From JAJZOM01 sp046703545 (GTDB taxonomy: Archaea > Thermoplasmatota > Thermoplasmata > Thermoplasmatales > Thermoplasmataceae): a stretch of DNA of 16,466 nucleotides. Location of the stretch: NCBI GenBank assembly GCA_046703545.1, contig JBJKSX010000026.1, positions 1-16,466 of the forward strand, written 5' to 3'. The notes beneath the pieces were generated by a model. That model saw nothing but the letters and a program-made list of their open reading frames with translations, was not told where the DNA came from and did no database searches. Made by a program: the position numbers and the translations under genes. Position 1 is the first letter of the stretch. Each line of letters opens with the position of its first letter. Positions 7,646 to 14,163 of this stretch are shown one piece after another.

Positions 7646-8775
7646 CTGTCCACCTCTCCGAACACCAGGTCAGTGGTTCCTGAAATGGCAACCAGATCCG
7701 CAATCATCTTGTCCTTTGCAAGGACAGGCAGGATTGACAGGTTCTTGAGGGACGGGCTTCTGACGCGCAGCCTGTAAGGCTTCACTCCCCCATCGCCGAC
7801 AATATATACGCCAAGCTCACCCTTTGTTGACTCGGTTCTGGCGTAGACTTCGCCCTCTCCCCTGAGTCGTATCATGAGGGATTTCTTGGCCTTTGGGTTG
7901 AAGTAAGGCCCGTCGGGAATCTGCTTTACAGCCTGCTTCACGATCTTGAGGGATTGCCGCATTTCCTCGAACCTGACCAGGAACCTTGCAAGATTATCCT
8001 TCTTGTATGAAACCGGAACATCGAAGTTGATCTTGTCGTACACGAGGTAAGGCTCTGCCTTCCTCACGTCATAATCAACCCCGGATGCACGGAGCATTGG
8101 CCCGGTGACCCCATAGTCAAGGGCCACTTCAGGTTCAAGGATTCCAATTCCCTTATTTCTTGATATGAAAATGTCATTCTTGACGAAGGCGTTGAAGATG
8201 TCTTCCAGCTTCTTGGGAAACTGTTCCGCAAATTCAAGGATGTGGTCCACTATCTTGTCATTGAAATCCTGGTACACCCCTCCAATGCTCATGTAGTTTG
8301 TTTCCTGCCTGGAGCCGCATACTTCCGTGAATATACGGAGTATCTTCTCCCTCTCTGCAAAACAGTAGAAGAAGGGCGTCAGCATTCCGAGGTCCAGCCC
8401 GAATGCTCCAGCCCAAACCAGATGTGATGCGATCCTTCCAATTTCCGCCATTACAACTCTGATCCACTTCACCCTGTCAGGCGGAGGTATTCCCAGGAGT
8501 TTTTCGGCGGCCTCAAGGTAACCCACTTCCATGTTCATGGCTCCGACATAATCCATCCTGTCGAAGTAGATCAGCGAATCACAGTAGTAATCCAGCTCAG
8601 CTATCTTCTCGGCATTTCTATGCAGGTAGCCGATAACAGGTTCAACTTCACGGACGATCTCGCCGTCAAGCTTGACCTTCAGCCTGAGCACTCCATGTGT
8701 GGATGGGTGCTGCGGGCCCATGTTGAGTTCTACCCATCCGTCCTTATCGGGCTTGGATATGGTGGGTTCAGTCAT
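7642..8775 (-). CDS. nuoD: Complex I subunit D (49 kDa homologue)
   Basis: NuoD is the peripheral-arm subunit that shapes the quinone headgroup site together with NuoB. The product is 377 residues from ATG 8773-8775. Visible motifs are GPQHPSTHGVLR near the N-terminus (quinone-site His), the segment DRMDYVGAMNMEVGY containing the expected quinone-site Tyr, LEAAEKLLGI, and the C-terminal GTTDLVFGEVDR. The nuoC stop overlaps this ATG by one base (TGATG). In-frame GTG (8778) and TTG (8781) codons directly upstream lie closer to the GGGAG site at 8786-8790, so the exact start could be one or two codons earlier. As in other complex I NuoD proteins, the hydrogenase-type Ni-binding Cys pairs are absent. 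Confidence 0.97.
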   Translation of the reverse strand: MTEPTISKPDKDGWVELNMGPQHPSTHGVLRLKVKLDGEIVREVEPVIGYLHRNAEKIAELDYYCDSLIYFDRMDYVGAMNMEVGYLEAAEKLLGIPPPDRVKWIRVVMAEIGRIASHLVWAGAFGLDLGMLTPFFYCFAEREKILRIFTEVCGSRQETNYMSIGGVYQDFNDKIVDHILEFAEQFPKKLEDIFNAFVKNDIFISRNKGIGILEPEVALDYGVTGPMLRASGVDYDVRKAEPYLVYDKINFDVPVSYKKDNLARFLVRFEEMRQSLKIVKQAVKQIPDGPYFNPKAKKSLMIRLRGEGEVYARTESTKGELGVYIVGDGGVKPYRLRVRSPSLKNLSILPVLAKDKMIADLVAISGTTDLVFGEVDR

Positions 8776-9233
8776 CACCAACCATCTCCCGGGTCGAAGG
8801 TTGCATAGTCCTCTCCATCCTCGTCCATATTTATGTACTGGACTTTTGAAATGTCATAATTCTTCCTTAGCGGGTGACCTACCCAACTCTCGGGAAGGAA
8901 AAGCCTCTTGAGATTGGGATGTCCCTCGAAGACTATCCCCATCAGGTCATACTGCTCCCTTTCGTCCCAGTTTGCACTGCTGTAAACCGACGTCACACTG
9001 GGGACTCTTTCATCAAGGGTTTCTGTCTTGACTGCTATGTATTCATTCTTCTGGAGATTTTGCAGGTGGTACACTACCTCAAGCTTATCCTTCCTGTCCA
9101 CACCGGTTACAAGTGACAGGTGTGAGAATCCCTGGGCCTTAAGCTCCTCCATGAGTTTCACCAGGTTCTCCTTGGCCACTTTGAGGACTCTTCTTCCGTC
9201 CTTTCCGGTAGTTTCTTCTATCAACTCAACCAA
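8775..9233 (-). CDS. nuoC: Complex I subunit C (30 kDa homologue)
   Basis: NuoC is a structural subunit of the peripheral arm that binds NuoD. The 152-residue protein shows the family signature in its C-terminal half: W-D-E-R-E-Q-Y-D-L-M-G-I-V-F followed by EGHPNLKRLFLPESW and GHPLRKNY (about residues 89-125). It is an independent gene, not fused to nuoD as in some bacteria. The start is TTG 9231-9233, supported by an AGGTGA ribosome binding site that overlaps the nuoB stop and lies six bases upstream. The stop overlaps the nuoD start. The acidic C-terminal tail (MDEDGEDYATFDPGDGW) is typical of variable NuoC ends. Confidence 0.95.
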   Translation of the reverse strand: MVELIEETTGKDGRRVLKVAKENLVKLMEELKAQGFSHLSLVTGVDRKDKLEVVYHLQNLQKNEYIAVKTETLDERVPSVTSVYSSANWDEREQYDLMGIVFEGHPNLKRLFLPESWVGHPLRKNYDISKVQYINMDEDGEDYATFDPGDGW

Positions 9234-9239
9234 TCAAGA

Positions 9240-9704
9240 TCACCTGTCCGTCTCATTTCTTATCTTCTTCTGAAGTAGCATTATGCCGTAGGTAAGGGCC
9301 TCGGGGGTGGGGGGGCAACCCGGGACATAAACGTCCACCGGCACAACTTTGTCTACACCCATAACAACAGAATATCCCTGGTTGTATGGTCCACCCTGAA
9401 TAACGCACACTCCCATGGCAATCACATACTTCGGGTAGGGCATTTCATCGTAGAGCCTCCTCAACCTTGGGGCCATCTTCTTTGTGACTGTTCCAGAAAC
9501 AATCATGAGATCAGACTGCCTCGGGGAGTTTCTGAATATCTCGCTCCCGAATCTTGAGATATCAAGGTCTGCAGCCTGGATTGCCATCATTTCAATGGCA
9601 CAGCATGCAAGCCCGAATGTGAGGGGCCAAAGCGAATTGCTCCTTCCCCATTCCATAGCTTTTTCCAGCGTTGTAGTAAGAACTCCACCATCACCAGACT
9701 TCAT
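9240..9704 (-). CDS. nuoB: Complex I subunit B (N2 cluster subunit)
   Basis: NuoB holds [4Fe-4S] cluster N2, the last redox centre before quinone. From ATG 9702-9704 the protein has 154 residues with all four expected ligands: Cys34-Cys35 in FGLACCAIEMM, Cys100 in MGVCVIQGGPY and Cys130 in VPGCPPTPEAL. The family segment RNSPRQSDLMIVSGTVTKKM is also intact. I prefer this ATG over the GTG three codons upstream because it overlaps the nuoA stop as ATGA and a GAGGTG site (9711-9716) lies six bases before it. The stretch after Cys100 (V-I-Q) differs from the more usual small or polar residues (A-S/N-S) next to N2, which might influence its environment. Confidence 0.97.
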   Translation of the reverse strand: MKSGDGGVLTTTLEKAMEWGRSNSLWPLTFGLACCAIEMMAIQAADLDISRFGSEIFRNSPRQSDLMIVSGTVTKKMAPRLRRLYDEMPYPKYVIAMGVCVIQGGPYNQGYSVVMGVDKVVPVDVYVPGCPPTPEALTYGIMLLQKKIRNETDR

Positions 9705-10138
9705 TTCATCCACCTCATATATCCTTCCCTGAAGGCGTAGTATACCACGAACAGAGGCATGGCAAGGAAAATCAATGTTTCAACAAAAGGTGCAAATCCA
9801 AGTGTCTTGAAATTCATGGCCCACGGAAACAGAAGCACCATGTCCACGTCGAACAGGACAAAAAGAAGGATTATAACGTAATACTGAACAGTGACGAATT
9901 TTCCAATATCTCCCCTCGAAACCTCTCCGGATTCGTATGTCTGAAGATATGAGCCGTCCTTTGCCGGAGGGTTCCTCTCGATAAGAAGGTTTGAGATTAT
10001 GTCCTTTGGCTTTAAGCTTATCTTCCGGTCTTTCTTGTAACGGCTCTCGGCAATTGAGGGCAAGACGGAAAAAGTCGCTATCAAACCCACTACGATTAGG
10101 ATTAGGGTGATTAGCAACGGAATATAACCGTCTAACAT
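9701..10138 (-). CDS. nuoA: Complex I subunit A
   Basis: NuoA (ND3 homologue) is a three-helix membrane subunit next to the quinone tunnel. The 145-residue protein has helices at about 8-27, 83-108 and 115-135, with the signature LFVLFDVDMVLLFPWA in the second. The loop between the first two helices runs from about 31 to 80 and contains YESGE (68-72), the counterpart of the YECG motif; Ser replaces the Cys found in mitochondrial ND3, as in E. coli. The part of the loop before this motif (about 37-66) looks longer than usual. The ATG at 10136-10138 is the first codon of the operon, and a TATA-like box about 25 bases upstream suggests the mRNA starts at or beside it. Confidence 0.96.
   Translation of the reverse strand: MLDGYIPLLITLILIVVGLIATFSVLPSIAESRYKKDRKISLKPKDIISNLLIERNPPAKDGSYLQTYESGEVSRGDIGKFVTVQYYVIILLFVLFDVDMVLLFPWAMNFKTLGFAPFVETLIFLAMPLFVVYYAFREGYMRWMK
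9711..9716 (-). promoter_or_regulatory. Ribosome binding site deciding the ATG start of nuoB
   Basis: GAGGTG on the minus strand lies six bases before ATG 9702-9704. The GTG inside this motif is itself an in-frame start candidate, but using it would leave no site at a normal distance. Confidence 0.75.
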
Positions 10139-10158
10139 CCTTTCAGTATCTTTCAGCG

Positions 10159-10174
10159 ATATTTAAGAATTCTT
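10159..10174 (-). promoter_or_regulatory. Candidate promoter (TATA box/BRE) of the nuo operon
   Basis: Read on the minus strand, CTTAAATAT (10159-10167) resembles an archaeal TATA box, with AAGAATT just upstream as a possible TFB recognition element. The box centre lies about 25 bases before the nuoA ATG, the distance expected if the transcript begins at the start codon, and no ribosome binding site precedes nuoA. The perfect 10-base palindrome AAGAATTCTT (10165-10174) covers the upstream edge of the box and might be an operator, or chance in AT-rich DNA. Confidence 0.6.
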
Positions 10175-10215
10175 TTGAATTATTTTAAAAGCCAATAATT
10201 TACGGTATTTTTGAA

Positions 10216-10238
10216 CAATAGTGTTTAAAAAACTATTG
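10216..10238 (-). terminator. Hairpin with T6 run after gatE, probable terminator
   Basis: Two bases after the gatE stop, CAATAGT (10216-10222) and ACTATTG (10232-10238) form a perfect 7-base inverted repeat with a 9-base loop. On the minus strand the segment reads a run of six T (10227-10232) at the loop edge. Archaeal RNA polymerase terminates at T-rich non-template runs, so this is a plausible end for the gatDE transcript ahead of the nuo promoter. The T run lies within the hairpin rather than after it, so this is not a bacterial-type terminator. Confidence 0.5.
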
Positions 10239-10239
10239 C

Positions 10240-12039
10240 CTAATCATTTAGTGCTGATGCAATCTCAATTGCCCTTGATGGGTCAAATACCCGCTTTGTA
10301 TGGCTTTTCAATTTTGGAACTATATTCTTGGTATTCGCCTTGCCACTCGAGATAAGTTCCATAATGAGTTTTTCAAGTTCGTCATTGTCCAGCGGCTTGA
10401 GTTCGGGGCTTTCCAGCAACTCTGAAATTCCCATGCCCTTTCCAAACATCAGATCCACTGCGGTCTCGGTGATCTGCCTGTCCCATCCCTTCTTTCCGGC
10501 TTCTGAAAGCAGTGGCACTATCTTATCTTCTGCAATGGTAATATTGTGCTTCTTCTCCAGTTCGGGCAGGATCTGCAGTATGAGCCTCGATGCAACCCTG
10601 CTGTTGCCAAGCAGTTCCGAATACCGGTACAGTGTCTCCCTCTTCCCTGCATTCAGAATCACTTTGGCATCCTGCTGGGAAATGCTGAATTCTGTAACAA
10701 TTTCCCCAATCATCTCCCCTTCGGACCTGGGGACAATCTTCTCAGCCTCTCCCACCAACTGTTCATCAACTCCCATAACAGGCACGTCTGTCTCGGGATA
10801 CATGCGCTCCCCGCCAGGAAGTGGCCTCAGGTAGTGTGTTGTCCCGTCATCGGATACCACTCTTGTCTCTGGAAGTTCAAGCCTTTCCAGTTTGCCCAAT
10901 CGGTCAATCATGGCATTCTCTATGTGTCCTATTGCATCCTGGGAGCTGACTATTATGGCAAACCCATCATTTTCTCCAGGTGACAGTATGCGGAGAAGTT
11001 CCGGGATTTCTTCCTCAACCCCATAGCCCGGGAGTTCATCTGAATGCATGATGCCGCCGGAGCCAAACAGCTTGGCAACATCGGCAAGTTCCCTTCCCAT
11101 CTTGTAGTTCCCTTCTTTAAGGAGCCCCGCAAGGCCAGGGAGAACTGTTCCATACACCTTCAGCCCCCTGGAGATGTTTCTGGCAATCAACTTGGACTTG
11201 GAATCCTTGAACAGGCTGGAAACATCCTGGAAATGGAGCCTTGCCCAGTTGATGCCTTTCAATTTCGGGGCCAGTTCTGATATCCATGACTGCCTTTTCG
11301 CTTCATAGGAGAGGGCATCCCTGATGGTGGACAGTTTAGGCACTCCCTTGATTTCAACCCTGCCGTACCCCATTGAGAAGTTAACATCCTGCCTTATTGC
11401 GTCAGGTGCCCTCCTGACCCAACCCGCAAGAAGGAGCTTCTTTCCAATCAACTCGGCGGTTTCCACTGCATGTTCCTCGTCGATGATGTCTGGTTCCGTG
11501 GCAATTTCCATAAGGGGCACACCCAGCCTGTCCAGTGAATATGTGACAATGCCTTCCTTTTCATTCAGTTTCCTTGCAGAATCCTCCTCCAGGCAGAGCG
11601 TGGATATCCCAACCTTTCCCCTGGATGTTTCTACAAAGCCGTTGAACCCAATTATGGTGGTTCTCTGGAACCCTGACGTATTGGAGCCATCAATGACGAT
11701 CTTCCTCATGTAGGAGACCTCATCCACAACCTTGCAGTTCAGAGCAATTGATGCAGCCACTGCCTTCCTCAATGCATCCCTGTTGACGCTATGGGGCGGT
11801 TCCTCATCAGCTTCCAGCAGGCAGCTGTTGTCTGTTGCATTGTATGCAAATGACCTTGACCTGGATTTCTCATAGATTGTGGCGGGATCGAATTTGCCGG
11901 ACTCTCCTGACCTGGCAGTGAGCTTCCTTGTGAATGTCTGTCCGGTTTCTCCGGAGGATTCCGTTGGGCAATTGCAGAAGAGTTTTGTTCCCCTGAGTTG
12001 AATGTGTATCTCCAGCCCAATCTTGATTCCGGATGCCAT
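10240..12039 (-). CDS. gatE: Glu-tRNA(Gln) amidotransferase subunit E
   Basis: GatE is the tRNA-binding, kinase-type subunit of the archaeal GatDE amidotransferase. It activates the glutamyl group on mischarged Glu-tRNA(Gln), and ammonia from GatD then converts it to Gln-tRNA(Gln). The 599-residue protein begins with the GatB/GatE signature KIGLEIHIQL, then KLFCNCPTE, LEADEEPPHSVN and KIVIDGSNTSGFQRT. The central part holds the GatE-specific insertion (about 280-420), and the C-terminal third is a helical tail domain of the YqeY-like type. The start is ATG 12037-12039 with a GGAGGT site eight bases upstream, two bases after the gatD stop. GatE with GatD is restricted to archaea. Confidence 0.97.
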   Translation of the reverse strand: MASGIKIGLEIHIQLRGTKLFCNCPTESSGETGQTFTRKLTARSGESGKFDPATIYEKSRSRSFAYNATDNSCLLEADEEPPHSVNRDALRKAVAASIALNCKVVDEVSYMRKIVIDGSNTSGFQRTTIIGFNGFVETSRGKVGISTLCLEEDSARKLNEKEGIVTYSLDRLGVPLMEIATEPDIIDEEHAVETAELIGKKLLLAGWVRRAPDAIRQDVNFSMGYGRVEIKGVPKLSTIRDALSYEAKRQSWISELAPKLKGINWARLHFQDVSSLFKDSKSKLIARNISRGLKVYGTVLPGLAGLLKEGNYKMGRELADVAKLFGSGGIMHSDELPGYGVEEEIPELLRILSPGENDGFAIIVSSQDAIGHIENAMIDRLGKLERLELPETRVVSDDGTTHYLRPLPGGERMYPETDVPVMGVDEQLVGEAEKIVPRSEGEMIGEIVTEFSISQQDAKVILNAGKRETLYRYSELLGNSRVASRLILQILPELEKKHNITIAEDKIVPLLSEAGKKGWDRQITETAVDLMFGKGMGISELLESPELKPLDNDELEKLIMELISSGKANTKNIVPKLKSHTKRVFDPSRAIEIASALND

Positions 12040-12041
12040 GT

Positions 12042-13292
12042 TCAGAAACCTCCATCCAGGCTTTCCCGTTCAAGTAACTCCCCCCTCAGGTTTGTCCCCA
12101 TTATCTTTGAGAACTCATCCTCCTCATAATTTGCGAGAACATGCATCGCCTTTATCATCGCAACCTCGGGAAGCATGTTTGACAGAGGCTGGACTCCAAT
12201 GGACAGCAATTCCCTCCCAGTGGAATAGACATTCATGTTTGTGCCGCCATACAGGCACTGGGATGTCATGAGGACATGATCGCCCCTTCCAACGATCTCC
12301 TTTATGGCCGGGTAAAGCCTCTTGCCTGTATGCCCAAGGCCTGTGCCCATTATCACAACAGCTCGCTTGCCATCTGCCATTCCCATAAAATCTTCCTCTG
12401 TGAGCGCTGGGTGAAAATACACCAGTGAGACTTTCGTTTCCAGCCTGTCCAGGAGAACGGTCTCCTGGCCCCTGGGCAAAATCCTTTCAGAAAGCCTGAC
12501 CCTGCCTTCTGAGTATGAAGCCACTGGCCCTTCCCCGATTGTTTTGAATGCATCTCTCCTGGAGGTGTGCATCTTTCTTGATCTAACTGCCCTGTGGAGG
12601 GAAACTCGGGAATCAGACGGGTTTTCATGCATTGATATTGCCACCTCACCGAAACCGGAGGCCGCGAATTCAAGGGCGGCCTCAAGATTGATGAAGGCAT
12701 CGCTGCTGGGCCGGTCGGGGCTTCTCTGGGACCCCGCAAAGACAACAGGCCCGCCAAGTTTTTGGAACATGAATGAGAGGGCCGTGGCGGTGTAGCTCAT
12801 TGTGTCCGTTCCATGAAGTATAACTGCGCCCTCGCTTTTTGACAGGGAATCCTTGACCGAAAGCGCAATCCTGAGCCAGTCCTCCGGAACAAGATTCTCG
12901 CTTAGAACTGCTTCCAGCAGCCTGATGTCAAGATCATACTTTCCAATGTTTGATACGCTTTCCCTGAGGAATGCAGCATCCATGACGGGCTTGACCGCGC
13001 CTGTGATGTAATCGACCCTGCTCGCAATTGTACCCCCAGTTCCTATGAGGGCCAACTTCATACGAGCCTCTCCTGCTGCAAGAGGCTTTGGATTTGGAGG
13101 AGCCGGATTTTCAACCTTTCCTGTTTTTTCCAGGAGTTTGAATGAACCCTGTGGAATTGACAGGTTGTATCCGTTGAGCAGCTTTATGTTGTACATCTCA
13201 TTTGAGATGCTGATGAGTACGCCGTGAAACTCGGTTTCCTTATATTCGAACCTTATGATTGATCCTGTTTCCAATTCTGCCAAATCGCCCAA
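12042..13292 (-). CDS. gatD: Glu-tRNA(Gln) amidotransferase subunit D
   Basis: GatD is the asparaginase-like subunit that releases ammonia for GatE. The N-terminal part (about 8-55) is a small beta-domain, followed by a Pro-rich linker (63-70) and the asparaginase fold. Catalytic motifs are GTGGTIAS (84-91, nucleophile Thr88), LHGTDTMSYTA (159-169, with Thr162 and Asp163) and RKMHTSRRDAF (239-249, with Lys240). The product of 416 residues is slightly short at its N-terminus for the family. The start is uncertain: the frame has no ATG or GTG near the 5' end, so TTG 13290-13292 is used, with another TTG three codons later (13283). An AAGGGG run just upstream sits too close to the first TTG to be an ordinary ribosome binding site. 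Confidence 0.94.
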   Translation of the reverse strand: MGDLAELETGSIIRFEYKETEFHGVLISISNEMYNIKLLNGYNLSIPQGSFKLLEKTGKVENPAPPNPKPLAAGEARMKLALIGTGGTIASRVDYITGAVKPVMDAAFLRESVSNIGKYDLDIRLLEAVLSENLVPEDWLRIALSVKDSLSKSEGAVILHGTDTMSYTATALSFMFQKLGGPVVFAGSQRSPDRPSSDAFINLEAALEFAASGFGEVAISMHENPSDSRVSLHRAVRSRKMHTSRRDAFKTIGEGPVASYSEGRVRLSERILPRGQETVLLDRLETKVSLVYFHPALTEEDFMGMADGKRAVVIMGTGLGHTGKRLYPAIKEIVGRGDHVLMTSQCLYGGTNMNVYSTGRELLSIGVQPLSNMLPEVAMIKAMHVLANYEEDEFSKIMGTNLRGELLERESLDGGF

Positions 13293-13339
13293 ATCCCCTT
13301 TGTCTTGAAAGCGTTTTTCCGTTAATAATGTTTGACAGC

Positions 13340-14149
13340 CTACAGAAGAGTGTGCTGCCTCCTCTTTGCCGATCCCAGGCCAAGCATTTGAATCAGTTGC
13401 GTCGCATTCCTAGGTGCCTTCCCAGAGGGGTGATTGTTGAAATAGATGAAAATCTCATCGCCATCCTCAGTTCCTGAGAGTATTGTGTTCTTGAGGCCTG
13501 TCAGTTCACTCTCCCTGTATTCGTAATCATACCTTGCATTCCTGTCCAGGCCGGCCTTCCACCATGCCGCCTCATTCCTACCGTGTAGCCTGACATACTT
13601 TATTCGTCCTGATTCGTGAAAATTGTCCTCGAGATGTGATTCTGGGCTGTCCAGAGAGACCATGCTGGCCCCTTCATCCACGATCAGGTTCTCGAACTCA
13701 CTGCTGCGGTACAGGTTTCGCTCCCTGACCTCGACGAATATCCTGTACCTCCCCCTGGGGAAGATTGAGAGTAGCTGAAGGAGTTTTTCTGTATGTTCCG
13801 TCCTGAAGAAGGGCGGAAGCTGCACAAGAACGGCGCCAAGTTTTCCTGCCCCGTCCAGGGCCTCGAGATGCGTCTTCTGGAAATTGTCAAGTTCACTGCA
13901 TGCCAGATTTGTGTTCGTGATGAGGTTTTCATGAGTTATGGACCCGGGGATCTTGATGGTGAAGGAAAAATCCAGCTCTCTGGTCTTCCTGATCCATGAA
14001 TTCAGGGTGGCGGCTGATGCGGGCCTGTAGAATGTTGAATTGACCTCAACTGTGCCGAACCGGGACGCATAGAATGAGAGCAGGTCCTTTTCCCCCTTTC
14101 TGTAGAAATAACCTGTCCAGTCTGGGTAGGACCACCCCGAACAGCCTAT
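13340..14149 (-). CDS. DUF72 family protein with a non-standard start
   Basis: DUF72 proteins (YecE-like) have a TIM-barrel-type fold; their biochemical role is not established. The frame translated upstream of the first GTG (13825) gives the family N-terminus IGCSGWSYPDWTGYFY, then the typical segments EVNSTFYRPAS, IKIPGSITH, VLVQLPPFF, FVEVR, VRLHGR and IFIYFNNHPSG. No ATG, GTG or TTG exists between the upstream in-frame stop (14207-14209) and this N-terminus. The best guess is ATA 14147-14149, seven bases after an AGGGA site (14157-14161), giving 269 residues. An original ATG altered to AGG at 14159-14161, a sequencing error, or an upstream TTA are alternatives. Starting at the internal GTG would remove the first 108 residues and the first barrel strands, so I reject it. 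Confidence 0.8.
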   Translation of the reverse strand: MGCSGWSYPDWTGYFYRKGEKDLLSFYASRFGTVEVNSTFYRPASAATLNSWIRKTRELDFSFTIKIPGSITHENLITNTNLACSELDNFQKTHLEALDGAGKLGAVLVQLPPFFRTEHTEKLLQLLSIFPRGRYRIFVEVRERNLYRSSEFENLIVDEGASMVSLDSPESHLEDNFHESGRIKYVRLHGRNEAAWWKAGLDRNARYDYEYRESELTGLKNTILSGTEDGDEIFIYFNNHPSGKAPRNATQLIQMLGLGSAKRRQHTLL

Positions 14150-14156
14150 ATGAAAG

Positions 14157-14161
14157 TCCCT
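14157..14161 (-). promoter_or_regulatory. Possible ribosome binding site for the DUF72 gene
   Basis: On the minus strand AGGGA lies seven bases before ATA 14147-14149, in the first bases after the acyl-CoA dehydrogenase stop (14164-14166). The spacing resembles that of secure sites in this window (five to eight bases), which is the main sequence argument for ATA as the start. A second weak site, GGGAG, lies further upstream, eight bases before a TTA codon. Confidence 0.35.
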
Positions 14162-14163
14162 GC

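Noticed and set aside
9301..9324. Run of seven G with further G/C runs that could be a phase-variable slippage site.
   Set aside because: It encodes the conserved PGCPPTPE motif of NuoB, and the frame is intact; the run is forced by Pro codons.
10094..10115. Telomere-like repeat GATTAGGATTAGGGTGATTAG.
   Set aside because: It lies inside nuoA and encodes the Leu/Ile/Val-rich first membrane helix on the other strand; the repetition follows from the hydrophobic codons.
10328..10834. Plus-strand open frame of 168 residues, Ser/Pro-rich.
   Set aside because: It is the antisense shadow of gatE, whose frame is intact and conserved; no plus-strand promoter or ribosome binding site is evident.
13340..13825. 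Start of the DUF72 gene at the internal GTG.
   Set aside because: The upstream frame encodes the conserved DUF72 N-terminal motifs, so this start would truncate the protein.
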